64,000 nucleotides of DNA from Croceitalea sp947503285 (lineage in GTDB: Bacteria > Bacteroidota > Bacteroidia > Flavobacteriales > Flavobacteriaceae). Under the pieces are notes generated by a model, which did no database searches, was not told where the DNA came from, and saw nothing but the letters and a program-made list of their open reading frames with translations. Below, piece after piece: positions 17,332 through 26,350 of the stretch (position 1 is the stretch's first letter; each line of letters begins with the position of its first letter). The stretch lies in NCBI RefSeq assembly GCF_036985505.1, contig NZ_BTGQ01000001.1, positions 806,001 through 870,000 on the forward strand. The letters are read 5' to 3'. Position numbers and translations under genes: made by a program.

Positions 17332-18591
17332 CTACTCTCCCATAGCAGCAGCGACCGCAGCTGAAAGTCGTTTATATGTACCATTCTCAAGTCGCTCTCG
17401 AATCGCTGAAAAAGCGTCTAATGTTTCGGTAACATCTTGTAACGTGTGTGTAGCTGTGGGTATCATTCTCAATAAGATCAACCCTTTCGGTATTACCGGA
17501 TAAACCACTATAGAACAGAATATTCCGTAATTTTCACGCAAATCTTTTACCAAGGCCATCGCTTCAGGGATACTTCCATTTAAATAGACCGGGGTCACGC
17601 AACTTGTAGTCGTACCGATATTAAAACCGCGCTCTTTAAGACCGTTCTGCAAAGCATTTACGTTCTCCCAAAGTTTGTTCTTTAACTCTGGCATCGTACG
17701 TAACATATCCAAACGCTTCAACGCCCCCTTTACATAGATCATGGGTAATGATTTAGCGAACATCTGCGAACGTAGATTATACTTTAGAAAATCAATGATT
17801 TCTTTATCGGCAGCCAAAAAAGCACCGATACCCGCCATTGATTTTGCGAACGTGGCAAAATAAACATCAATATCGTCTTGAACGCCTTGCTCCTCCCCTG
17901 CTCCAGCACCTGTTTTACCGAGGGTGCCAAAACCATGGGCATCATCTACCAAAAGCCTAAACTTGTATTTTTTCTTAAGGGCAACGATTTCTTTTAAGAT
18001 ACCCTGCTCCCCACGCATGCCAAAAACCCCTTCCGAAATTACAAGGATACCGCCTCCCGTTTCTTGGGCTAATTTTGTGGCACGCTCTAAGTTCTTTTCA
18101 AGACTTTCAACATTGTTATGCTTGAATGTAAAGCGTTTGCCAACGTGTAACCGCACACCATCTATGATACAGGCATGACAATCCACATCATAAACAATAA
18201 TATCATCTTTTGCAACCAAGGCATCAATGGCCGACATGATTCCCTGATACCCAAAATTCAATAAGTAAGAGGATTCCTTGTTCACAAAAGCAGCCAATTC
18301 TTGTTCCAATTGTTCGTGGTAATCGGTATGGCCACTCATCATTCTAGCACCCATGGGGTAGGCAGAACCGTGCTCATATGCGGCGTCACCATCCACTTTC
18401 TTGATTTCAGGTAAATTTGCCAGGCCCAGATAGTCATTGACACTCCATGTGATGACTTCCTTACCTTGAAATTTCATTCTATTTGAAATCGGTCCTTCTA
18501 GTTTTGGGAACACAAAATAACCTTCAGCCTGCGATGCCCATTTCCCTAAAGGTCCCTTATTCTCAATAATCCTATCAAATAAATCTCTCAT
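17332..18591 (-). CDS. Alpha-oxoamine synthase, probable cysteate fatty-acyltransferase
   Basis: A 419-aa PLP enzyme of the aminotransferase class I/II fold, in the group of KBL, AONS (BioF) and serine palmitoyltransferase. Visible features are NDYLGLANLPE, GSAYPMGARMMSGHTDYHEQLE, the VDDAHGFGTLG Asp/His PLP site (about residues 215-225) and FAKSMAGIGAF with the Schiff-base Lys. In Flavobacterium johnsoniae an enzyme of this family (cysteate fatty-acyltransferase) makes the capnine base of sulfonolipids from cysteate and an acyl thioester. I infer that role from family, taxon and the cysteate-synthase-like gene next to it. Serine palmitoyltransferase for sphingolipids is the main alternative. 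A terminator separates the two genes. Confidence 0.72.
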   Translation of the reverse strand: MRDLFDRIIENKGPLGKWASQAEGYFVFPKLEGPISNRMKFQGKEVITWSVNDYLGLANLPEIKKVDGDAAYEHGSAYPMGARMMSGHTDYHEQLEQELAAFVNKESSYLLNFGYQGIMSAIDALVAKDDIIVYDVDCHACIIDGVRLHVGKRFTFKHNNVESLEKNLERATKLAQETGGGILVISEGVFGMRGEQGILKEIVALKKKYKFRLLVDDAHGFGTLGKTGAGAGEEQGVQDDIDVYFATFAKSMAGIGAFLAADKEIIDFLKYNLRSQMFAKSLPMIYVKGALKRLDMLRTMPELKNKLWENVNALQNGLKERGFNIGTTTSCVTPVYLNGSIPEAMALVKDLRENYGIFCSIVVYPVIPKGLILLRMIPTATHTLQDVTETLDAFSAIRERLENGTYKRLSAAVAAAMGE

Positions 18592-18658
18592 CTACCTAAA
18601 ATATTTCAACTGCAAAAATATGTATTTTATTGATCCTTGCAATGATATGTTCACAAAC

Positions 18659-18690
18659 AAAAAAGCAACGGACATAAAGCCGTTGCTTTT
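18659..18690 (-). terminator. Intrinsic terminator
   Basis: An 11-bp stem (arms 18660-18670 and 18679-18689, core AGCAACGG/CCGTTGCT) with an 8-nt loop and flanking A and T runs. Read on the minus strand it ends the transcript of the cysteine-synthase-like gene that stops at 18712, before the alpha-oxoamine synthase. Confidence 0.75.
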
Positions 18691-18711
18691 TCAATTAGTT
18701 ATTCTTAATCC

Positions 18712-19752
18712 TTACTTCACGTACTGTATTTCTTTAGGGACTTCTGCATTTTTTGCATCAAAGAAGCCTTGGTTTTCCATCCACTCATCACTGTAGATCT
18801 TACTCATATATCGCGATCCGTGATCCGGGAATATGACGACCACATTACTATCTTTGGTAAATTCCCCTTCGGTATGGTACTGCATTACAGCCTGCATGGC
18901 CGCCCCACTGGTGTATCCAACGAACATACCCTCGGTATGGGCAATCTTTCTCGCCATATGGGCACTCTCGGCATCAGTAACTTTGATATAGCGGTCGATG
19001 GTGTTGAAATCAGTAGCCTTGGGAATCAAATTTTTACCCAAACCTTCGATGCGATAGGGATAAATTTCATCGTGATCAAACTCACCCGTTTCATGATATT
19101 TCTTTAAAACAGAACCATAGGCGTCTACCGCGAGTACTTTGATATCTGGATTCTGCTCTTTTAGAAAACGAGCTGTTCCTGAAATGGTACCACCAGTGCC
19201 ACTACAGGCTATCAAATGGGTGATCTGGCCACCCGTTTGTTCCCATATCTCAGGGCCAGTGGTCTGATAGTGGGCCTCAATATTCAATGCGTTGAAATAC
19301 TGGTTGATATAAATGGATCCCGGTGTCTCTTGATGTACCCGCTTGGCTACCTCATAATACGAGCGGGGATCATCCGCACTAACGTGGGCAGGGCATACAT
19401 ACACCTCTGCACCCATAGAACGTAACATATCAATCTTATCAGGTGAAGATTTTGAACTTACGGCCAAAATACATTTGTACCCTTTTACCATACTGGCCAT
19501 CGCCAAACTAAAGCCCGTATTGCCAGAGGTAGTTTCTATAATGGTACTACCGGCTTTTAAAAGTCCTTTCTTTTCAGCTTGCTCAATAATATAAGTGGCT
19601 ATTCTATCTTTCGCGGAATGACCAGGATTGAAACATTCCAATTTAGCATAAAAATTACCGGCCAAGGGCTCGACTATTTTGTTCAGTTTGATCAACGGTG
19701 TGTTGCCAACTAAATCTAAAATGCTATCGTAGGCTTTGATGGTATTATCCAT
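18712..19752 (-). CDS. PLP-dependent cysteine synthase family, possible cysteate synthase
   Basis: 346 aa starting at the ATG at 19752; the frame upstream of it lacks family similarity. The fold type II beta-replacing enzymes (CysK/CBS) are recognised by ILDLVGNTPLIKLN, FNPGHSAKDR with the Schiff-base Lys (about residue 45), TSGNTGFSLA for phosphate and carboxylate binding, and CSGTGGTISG for PLP phosphate. Length fits O-acetylserine sulfhydrylase or the CBS catalytic core. Because the next gene downstream is a cysteate-acyltransferase candidate, I infer a possible cysteate synthase function for sulfonolipids. An ordinary cysteine synthase or cystathionine beta-synthase is the alternative. 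Confidence 0.75.
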   Translation of the reverse strand: MDNTIKAYDSILDLVGNTPLIKLNKIVEPLAGNFYAKLECFNPGHSAKDRIATYIIEQAEKKGLLKAGSTIIETTSGNTGFSLAMASMVKGYKCILAVSSKSSPDKIDMLRSMGAEVYVCPAHVSADDPRSYYEVAKRVHQETPGSIYINQYFNALNIEAHYQTTGPEIWEQTGGQITHLIACSGTGGTISGTARFLKEQNPDIKVLAVDAYGSVLKKYHETGEFDHDEIYPYRIEGLGKNLIPKATDFNTIDRYIKVTDAESAHMARKIAHTEGMFVGYTSGAAMQAVMQYHTEGEFTKDSNVVVIFPDHGSRYMSKIYSDEWMENQGFFDAKNAEVPKEIQYVK

Positions 19753-19820
19753 AGTATAAGTTAGGTCTTGCAAAATAGTTTGCACTATTGTAAACAAGTG
19801 CAAAAATAATAATTTTAATT

Positions 19821-21875
19821 TTATGCGATTTTTCCTTCTAAATCAAGGATAAAGGCGTATTCCTTGGCAGTCTCCTTTAAGGCTTCAAAGCGTCCTGAAG
19901 CCCCTCCATGCCCTGCTTCCATATTGGTATCTAAAAACAATTGGTTGTCATCCGTTTTCAACTCCCGCAATTTGGCGACCCATTTAGCAGGCTCCCAATA
20001 TTGCACCTGGGAATCATGTAGCCCTGTGGTCACCAACATATGAGGATACGCTTTTGCTTCGACATTATCGTAAGGCGAATATGATTTCATGTATTCATAG
20101 TAAATGCTATCATTCGGATTGCCCCATTCATCATACTCTCCTGTTGTCAATGGTATGGAATCATCTAACATCGTAGTAACCACATCGACAAAAGGCACCT
20201 GTGCCACTACCCCATTATAAAGTTCTGAAGCCATATTGATTACTGCGCCCATCAGCAAGCCCCCAGCGGATCCCCCCATGGCATACAAATGCTTGGCAGC
20301 CGTATATCCGTTTGCAATCAAATGTTTGGATACGTCGATAAAATCGGTAAAGGTATTTTTCTTCTGCAATAATTTTCCATTTTCATACCAGGGCCTACCT
20401 AAATATTCCCCACCCCTGATATGGGCTATGGCATACACAAAGCCCCTGTCCAACAAACTCAAACGTACTGTCGAAAAGTACGGGTCAATTGTTGAACCAT
20501 AAGATCCATAGGCATATTGCAATAAAGGGGTCTCTCCGTTACGTTCGGTATTTTTATGATACACCAATGATACGGGTATCGCCGTACCGTCCTCCGCCTT
20601 TGCCCATATACGTTCTGAACGGTAATTTTCTTTTCGGAACGTTCCCCCCAATACCTCTTGCTCCTTTAAAATCCGTTTTTCCTTGGTCCGCATATTGAAT
20701 TCGACAATAGCGTAAGGCGAAGTCATGGCATTATAGAAATACCGCACGATCTCAGTGTCAAAATCAATATTCGTAGTGGTTCCGGCCACATAGGTCTCAC
20801 TTTGAAAAGGAAGGTAATAACTAGCGGTACCATCCCACCTGACCACTTTCATCTTATTGAGGCCCGTTTCACGCTCTGATAATAGGTAATAGTCCTTGAA
20901 AATATCGATATCCTCTAAAAGTACCTCTTTTCGATGAGCAATAAATTCTTGCCAATTATCATGGGTAGTATGACCCACGGTGGTACGCATCAATTTGAAA
21001 TTGGTCGCACCATCTTTATTGGTCAATACGTAAAAATTATCTTGATAATGGAAAATCGAGTATTCCAAACCCCGTATTCGCGGTGAGAATAGTTTAAAAT
21101 CACCGTCAGGTTCACTTGCGGGTAAAATCTGATATTCTGAGGTCAGGGTACTTACGGAGCCTATTACAATGTATTTTTTTGACTTGGTTTTATATACGAA
21201 GGTATTGAAAGTGTCATCCTTTTCATGAAATACAAGTTCGTCTTGATCGGTATGAGTGCCCAACACATGTCTATAGATTTTATCGGAACGAAGCGTGACC
21301 GGGTCTTTCTTAGTATAAAAAATCGTCTTATTGTCCGCGGCCCAAACCGAACTGCCTGTCGTGTTCTCAATTTTATCGGGATACAGCTCCCCGGTCCCCA
21401 GATTTTTAATTTGAATATCGTATTGGCGTCTTGAAACCGTATCCACCCCAAAGGCAGCCAGCGTGTTATCAGGACTTATGGCAGCACCGCGTAAATTAAA
21501 ATAATCATGGCCTTTTGCCAGCTCATTACAGTCAAAGAGCATTTCTTCCTTTGCATCTAAACTACCGTTTTTTCGAGCATAAATAGGATACTCTTTACCC
21601 TTTTCAAATCGTGTAAGGTAAAAATAGCCGTTCATCTTGTAGGGAACCGAAGTGTCATCTTCTTTAATCCGTGATTTCATCTCTTTGAACAGCGATTCTT
21701 GAAAGGTCTTCGTATGCGCCGTACTTTGCCCGTAATACTCATTTTCCGCATTTAGATAATCGATGACCGCCTTATCTTCACGTTGGTTCAACCAGTAATA
21801 ATCATCTATTCTACAATCACCATGGATTTCGAGTTTTTTGGATATTTTTTTTGCTTTCGGGGCTTTCAATGCCAT
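19821..21875 (-). CDS. S9A prolyl oligopeptidase, oligopeptidase B type
   Basis: 684 aa from ATG 21875, whose N-terminus (MALKAPKAKKISKKLEIHG) leads directly into the family start DDYYWLNQRED. The N-terminal beta-propeller (about 75-400) is followed by the hydrolase domain with DRGFVYAIAHIRGGEYLGRPWYENGK, the nucleophile GGSAGGLL, the Asp region TGLHDSQVQYWEPAKW and the His EAGHGGASGR. EYDEWGNP supports oligopeptidase B specificity for basic residues. No signal peptide is visible, so it is likely cytoplasmic, cleaving short peptides. Confidence 0.9.
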   Translation of the reverse strand: MALKAPKAKKISKKLEIHGDCRIDDYYWLNQREDKAVIDYLNAENEYYGQSTAHTKTFQESLFKEMKSRIKEDDTSVPYKMNGYFYLTRFEKGKEYPIYARKNGSLDAKEEMLFDCNELAKGHDYFNLRGAAISPDNTLAAFGVDTVSRRQYDIQIKNLGTGELYPDKIENTTGSSVWAADNKTIFYTKKDPVTLRSDKIYRHVLGTHTDQDELVFHEKDDTFNTFVYKTKSKKYIVIGSVSTLTSEYQILPASEPDGDFKLFSPRIRGLEYSIFHYQDNFYVLTNKDGATNFKLMRTTVGHTTHDNWQEFIAHRKEVLLEDIDIFKDYYLLSERETGLNKMKVVRWDGTASYYLPFQSETYVAGTTTNIDFDTEIVRYFYNAMTSPYAIVEFNMRTKEKRILKEQEVLGGTFRKENYRSERIWAKAEDGTAIPVSLVYHKNTERNGETPLLQYAYGSYGSTIDPYFSTVRLSLLDRGFVYAIAHIRGGEYLGRPWYENGKLLQKKNTFTDFIDVSKHLIANGYTAAKHLYAMGGSAGGLLMGAVINMASELYNGVVAQVPFVDVVTTMLDDSIPLTTGEYDEWGNPNDSIYYEYMKSYSPYDNVEAKAYPHMLVTTGLHDSQVQYWEPAKWVAKLRELKTDDNQLFLDTNMEAGHGGASGRFEALKETAKEYAFILDLEGKIA

Positions 21876-22013
21876 AAGAATACGTTTGTTCTGTTCAATA
21901 GCTGACAAAAATAAGATAGAAAAGAGATACGGATGGCATCAAGGATGATATTTGATTCTTAGAATCTTGGAACGATTTCCTAAATTTGAAAACCAAAACT
22001 AAAAAACACGATT

Positions 22014-22340
22014 ATGTTCGGAGATTTAATGGGTATGATGGGAAAATTGAAGGAGACCCAGACCAAAGTAGAGGAAACTAAAAAACGGCTAAGTACCGTA
22101 ATCGTTGATGAGAGTTCTTCTGATGCGCTTTTGAAAATTAGCTTAACGGCGAATCGGGAAATCAAGTCCATTTCAATCGATGATACGCTTCTGGGCGATA
22201 AAGAACAGTTGGAAGATTATCTTATACTTACCTTGAACAAGGCTATTGAAAAAGCTACCGCCGTTAACGAAGCTGAACTGGCCGCAGTTGCCAAAGATGG
22301 TATGCCCAATATTCCGGGAATGGATTCCCTCTTTAAATAA
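22014..22340 (+). CDS. YbaB/EbfC nucleoid-associated protein
   Basis: A 108-aa protein with the YbaB pattern: N-terminal helix MFGDLMGMMGKLKETQTKVEETKKRL, central strands VDESSSDALLKISLTANREIKSISID, then LEDYLILTLNKAIEKATAVNE and the C-terminal helix ending MPNIPGMDSLF. Members bind DNA as dimers and help organise the nucleoid. A TAAATTTG at 21981-21988, 25 bp before the ATG, fits a Bacteroidota -7 element, but no correctly spaced TTG is seen. The DUF1508 gene follows 50 bp downstream. Confidence 0.85.
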   Translation: MFGDLMGMMGKLKETQTKVEETKKRLSTVIVDESSSDALLKISLTANREIKSISIDDTLLGDKEQLEDYLILTLNKAIEKATAVNEAELAAVAKDGMPNIPGMDSLFK

Positions 22341-22390
22341 ACTGGAAAACATCGTACATGTTTTCTTGGGTTTCTTGTTTTTCGTATCTT

Positions 22391-22726
22391 ATGGAGATGT
22401 CTCAAGAGAAGAAAATAGAAGTACTGAAAGATGATACCAACCACTACCGATTTCAGCTAAAGTCGAATACTGGAAACACCCTTTTTCAAAGTATCCCTTT
22501 TGACAAAGAAGGCGATATTCAAAAAACCGTAGGGCTACTCCATCAAGATATTCAAAGACACTTTCGTTTTGAGCGTAAGACCAATTATGCCGGAAAATTT
22601 CAATTTCATTTAAAAAACAACTCTGGGGAAACCATAGGTCAAAGCAACCCCTACACCTCGGAAGCAGGCATGGAAAACGGTATCAAAAACTTAATCAAAA
22701 GTATTACGGAAACTAAATGGCCTTAA
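22391..22726 (+). CDS. DUF1508 (YegP-like) protein
   Basis: 111 aa with two copies of the DUF1508 unit: YRFQLKSNTGNTLFQS with its following helix, and GKFQFHLKNNSGETIGQSNPYTSEAGMENGI. The second copy fits the YegP pattern best. The start may be at 22391 or at the next Met at 22397; both are just before the first unit. Function is unknown. The last 14 bp overlap the convergent threonine aldolase gene. Confidence 0.8.
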   Translation: MEMSQEKKIEVLKDDTNHYRFQLKSNTGNTLFQSIPFDKEGDIQKTVGLLHQDIQRHFRFERKTNYAGKFQFHLKNNSGETIGQSNPYTSEAGMENGIKNLIKSITETKWP

Positions 22727-23735
22727 GAATTCGTATGGTCTTTTCATGCATTTCACTGGTATAATCCAAATGGGTGACCATGCGCAACTTTCCTTGGCCC
22801 ATGCCGATAATCGCAATTTGGTTTTCATTGAGTTTTGCGAGAAAATCATCTGTGCTAAGTTGCTTTTCGTCTATCTCGAAAATAATGATGTTGGTCTCGA
22901 TTGGCTCCACTTTCTTAATGAAATCTAGGCTTTCGAGTACCGTTCCCAGTTCTTTTGCCTTTTGATGATCTTCTGTAAGACGTTCTATATGATGTTCTAA
23001 CGCATAGATTGCCGCTGCCGCCAAAAATCCTGCTTGTCTCATGCCACCACCCAGCACTTTTCGAACCCGCAACGCATTATGGATCAATTCTTCATTACCT
23101 ACCAAAACCGACCCTACTGGACACCCCAGGCCTTTACTCAGACAGACACTAATCGAATCAAAGCGTTCGCCATATTGCTTTGGCGATTCTTTCTTGGCGA
23201 CCAAGGCATTCCACAACCGGGCACCATCCAAATGATATTTTAAACCGTGTTTTTTACAGACCGTAGCTATTTTCAGAAGTTCCTGAAAATCCCAACAAGC
23301 GCCCCCTCCCTTATTCGTCGTGTTTTCGATGCATACCAGTGAAGTCAAGGGGCTATGGTAAAAATCTGGAGGGTTTATTGCCGCTTCCACTTGCTCAGCG
23401 GTCATCATACCGCGATGACCGTTTACCAACTTGCAAGACACCCCGCTATTGAAACTGACCCCGCCCCCTTCATAATTAAAGACATGGGCATATTTATCAC
23501 AGATCAATTGTTCCCCTGGTTGGGTATGCAGTTTAATGGCCGTTTGATTCGTCATGGTACCGCTAGGGAAATAGAGTGCGGCATCCATACCGAATAGCTC
23601 AGCCACTTTTGCCTCAAGTGCATTGATGGTAGGGTCATTTTTGAAGACATCATCCCCTACCTTCGCGTTCATCATAGCATTCAACATGCCTTTGGTAGGT
23701 CGCGTAACCGTATCACTGATCAGATTTATTTCCAT
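22713..23735 (-). CDS. ltaE: Low-specificity L-threonine aldolase
   Basis: 340 aa, fold type I PLP enzyme of the GLY1/LtaE family that cleaves threonine to glycine and acetaldehyde. Visible markers: LISDTVTRPTKGMLNAMMNA at the N-terminus, VGDDVFKNDPT, ALYFPSGTMTNQ, LDGARLWNA (PLP Asp) and SVCLSKGLGCPVGS with the Schiff-base Lys. I prefer the ATG at 23735 to a TTG at 23753; an aaggag sequence lies about 13 bp before it. It is 21 bp downstream of the zinc protease gene and likely in one transcript with it. Confidence 0.88.
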   Translation of the reverse strand: MEINLISDTVTRPTKGMLNAMMNAKVGDDVFKNDPTINALEAKVAELFGMDAALYFPSGTMTNQTAIKLHTQPGEQLICDKYAHVFNYEGGGVSFNSGVSCKLVNGHRGMMTAEQVEAAINPPDFYHSPLTSLVCIENTTNKGGGACWDFQELLKIATVCKKHGLKYHLDGARLWNALVAKKESPKQYGERFDSISVCLSKGLGCPVGSVLVGNEELIHNALRVRKVLGGGMRQAGFLAAAAIYALEHHIERLTEDHQKAKELGTVLESLDFIKKVEPIETNIIIFEIDEKQLSTDDFLAKLNENQIAIIGMGQGKLRMVTHLDYTSEMHEKTIRILKAI

Positions 23736-23756
23736 CCCGAAAAACTCCTTCAAATC

Positions 23757-26159
23757 TTAATTAAAACAAGCCATGCCAATTGGGGATCCATCAGGGATCT
23801 TCGGAGCGTCAATCTTCTTCTTATACCCCTTAGGATTTTTGATAAAGCCCTCTACTTCCGTCTTCATCAAAATTGAAGTAGGGTCGGTGGCTTTTCCGCC
23901 AAGATAGGTCTTCAATCGCATCATCTCAAAAAGTACGGTCTCCGTTACTTGTGGAAAACTGTTATCATGACTTGCAACATACATCAATTCTTGAAGCACC
24001 TGCCAATTCACTATTTTTTGAATTTCACCCAAATACCCTTTTTGGGGCTTTGACTTAATGGTCGTCTCAATGACGGTATTTACCACATCTGAAAAACTTA
24101 GCTGTTTATCATCCAAAGCTTTTTGTTGCACCAACCTGTTCGCCCTTTCGTGATGGAACAATAACCCAAGGGTGCCATTACTGGCTGTCTCTGCCGCACC
24201 GAACGGATCAAAGGCCACCCCTGTTTTTCCTTTAAAGGATTCCCTGGTCTTTGAATAGCCTATGCTTCGTGGAGGAAAAAGGGATAGTTTTGATTTTGGT
24301 ATGGCCAAGACCTCAGGGTTCAGGGTCTTCATCATAGATTTCAAGGCAGCTTTCTGAATTTCTTTGGGTATGGTAATTACCGAAAGCTGACCATCACCCT
24401 TAATTTTATAATTGTAATCCAAGCCACCTATAACCTTCGACACCGCTTCCATTTGATAACGGTGCAAAAAATACAAAGGCACGAAAACATCTTCCAAGAC
24501 CGAATAGGGTTCGTTTGATCGTATGTTGTCAGGTGAAAAGTTATTGATGGCGATATCCCTGATTTTTAAAATAGCGTCCAGTTCCTCATTCGTGCTGGTA
24601 CCATTATCCCATAGATGTGCCAAGGCATGCGCTCCGCCAATAGGTCTGGCATCTTGATCTGAGATATACCGCAATCCTTTCTGCTGGGCATTTTTCAAGA
24701 TATCGTTCAATGCCTCTTTCTCATTGACCCCTTTCTCAAAGTCTGAATACGTGTAGGCCACCGTGACCTTGTCCCAAGCCCCAATGCCGGTATCATATGC
24801 GTTGGAGAAATCGATTTGATTTCCTTTAAGCTCAAACTGTGGATGTGGGTAATCCATCACGGAGGCCCTGCCATTCGTACTTGCTGCGAAGTTATGGGCA
24901 AAACCTAAGGTATGTCCGATTTCATGTGCGGAGAGCTGGCGAATTCGGGCAAGGGCCAAATCCAACATGGGTTGGTAATTATCGTCACGCTGAGCAAAGG
25001 GTTTGTTCATCAAGGCCTGCGCGATTAAAAAATCTTGACGAATGCGCAGACTTCCTAAACTAACATGACCTTTCATTATCTCACCGGTTCTAGGGTCCGT
25101 TATACTACTTCCATAGCTCCAGCCCCTAGTGGAACGGTGTACCCATTGTATCACATTATAGCGTACATCCATTGGGTCGGCATCATCGGGTAATATTTTT
25201 AACTGAAAGGCATCTTTATACCCAATGGCCTCAAAAGCTTGGTTCCACCATTTACCGCCATCTAAAAGCGCAGACCTAACCGGTTCAGGGGTACCATTGT
25301 CCAAATAATAAATTATGGGTTCCACTGCTTCGCTTACCGCGGCGGAGGGATCTTTTTTCTTCAAACGATGCCTAGTGACAAAACGTTTTAAAATAGGTTC
25401 TTGTACCGGGGTAGCGTAATCGTAGTACGAAAGTGGGTAAGAACCACAGCGAGGGTCAAATTCCCTTTTTTCATAATCATCATCAGGCAGTGCTATCAAC
25501 GAATGATGTTGCGCCACCGTCACCAGGCTAGAGTTTGGGGCCACCGACCTGATGTACCCTCCTTTTGCATTACCCTTAAAGGTAAGCGTAATATCGAACT
25601 CCACATTTTCAGGGAAAGCTTTGGTCCTTTCAAAAGCAAAAGCACTTTTCGATTTATCCAAACTATACGAACCTTGATTCGTGCGTTGTAGGCGATTTGA
25701 AACACCATGGGCGTCGCGCATCAAGAAATCGGTAAAATCGATCAGATAGCTTCCTTTATTTTCCGCTTCAATCTTAAAGCCATGCAAAACCGACTTTGCA
25801 AAGGCCTGTTCTACCGATTTTCGTTCCAATTCGTTGTCCGTCAGCGCTCGAAATTTAAGATTTGGTTGCACCAAGAGTAGTTTCTGTCCCGCCTTTTTGA
25901 AAAATACGACTTGTTCATTGCCAAGTTGCCCGCGGTCCAATCCGATGTCATTACTTCCAATACCACTACTTAAAGAATACACATAGAGAAACTCCTTCTC
26001 CAATTCATCTACTTGAAGGTACATTTTGTCTTCGGCATCGTCATAGTAGAAATTAAAATGGCCATTGAACTTTTGAAAATCCTTGGTCATCTCAAAAGAT
26101 TGGGTTCTCCCTAAAAGACCACAAAACATGAATACCATCAAAAGTGTATTGTTTTTCAT
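23757..26159 (-). CDS. Exported zinc metalloprotease (DUF5117/DUF4953 type)
   Basis: 800 aa with a signal peptide (MKNNTLLMVFMFCGLLGRTQS). A long N-terminal beta region (DUF5117-like, GHFNFYYDDAEDKMYLQ) is followed by the metal site SAHEIGHTLGFAHNFAAS at about residues 413-430, an extended HExxHxxGxxHN zinc motif of metzincin type. Then come VMDYPHPQF, matching a possible Met-turn region, and a large C-terminal domain. These proteases are common and large in Bacteroidota; their substrates are unknown. The gene begins away from the ATP-grasp gene and precedes threonine aldolase in the same direction. Confidence 0.88.
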   Translation of the reverse strand: MKNNTLLMVFMFCGLLGRTQSFEMTKDFQKFNGHFNFYYDDAEDKMYLQVDELEKEFLYVYSLSSGIGSNDIGLDRGQLGNEQVVFFKKAGQKLLLVQPNLKFRALTDNELERKSVEQAFAKSVLHGFKIEAENKGSYLIDFTDFLMRDAHGVSNRLQRTNQGSYSLDKSKSAFAFERTKAFPENVEFDITLTFKGNAKGGYIRSVAPNSSLVTVAQHHSLIALPDDDYEKREFDPRCGSYPLSYYDYATPVQEPILKRFVTRHRLKKKDPSAAVSEAVEPIIYYLDNGTPEPVRSALLDGGKWWNQAFEAIGYKDAFQLKILPDDADPMDVRYNVIQWVHRSTRGWSYGSSITDPRTGEIMKGHVSLGSLRIRQDFLIAQALMNKPFAQRDDNYQPMLDLALARIRQLSAHEIGHTLGFAHNFAASTNGRASVMDYPHPQFELKGNQIDFSNAYDTGIGAWDKVTVAYTYSDFEKGVNEKEALNDILKNAQQKGLRYISDQDARPIGGAHALAHLWDNGTSTNEELDAILKIRDIAINNFSPDNIRSNEPYSVLEDVFVPLYFLHRYQMEAVSKVIGGLDYNYKIKGDGQLSVITIPKEIQKAALKSMMKTLNPEVLAIPKSKLSLFPPRSIGYSKTRESFKGKTGVAFDPFGAAETASNGTLGLLFHHERANRLVQQKALDDKQLSFSDVVNTVIETTIKSKPQKGYLGEIQKIVNWQVLQELMYVASHDNSFPQVTETVLFEMMRLKTYLGGKATDPTSILMKTEVEGFIKNPKGYKKKIDAPKIPDGSPIGMACFN

Positions 26160-26350
26160 AACGATATTGATTTGGTTTTAAAAATAGCTAAAATCAACTA
26201 CTATCACTATTTGAATTGAACTTTCGTTCCATATTACAATTTTATTAATTTTTACACTTAAACATTGGCATATCTATAAATATTTCGCTCTTTTTTACTG
26301 AATCCACATGGTGGGTCATTGTTAAAATGTTATATTAAGAAAAACTAGTT

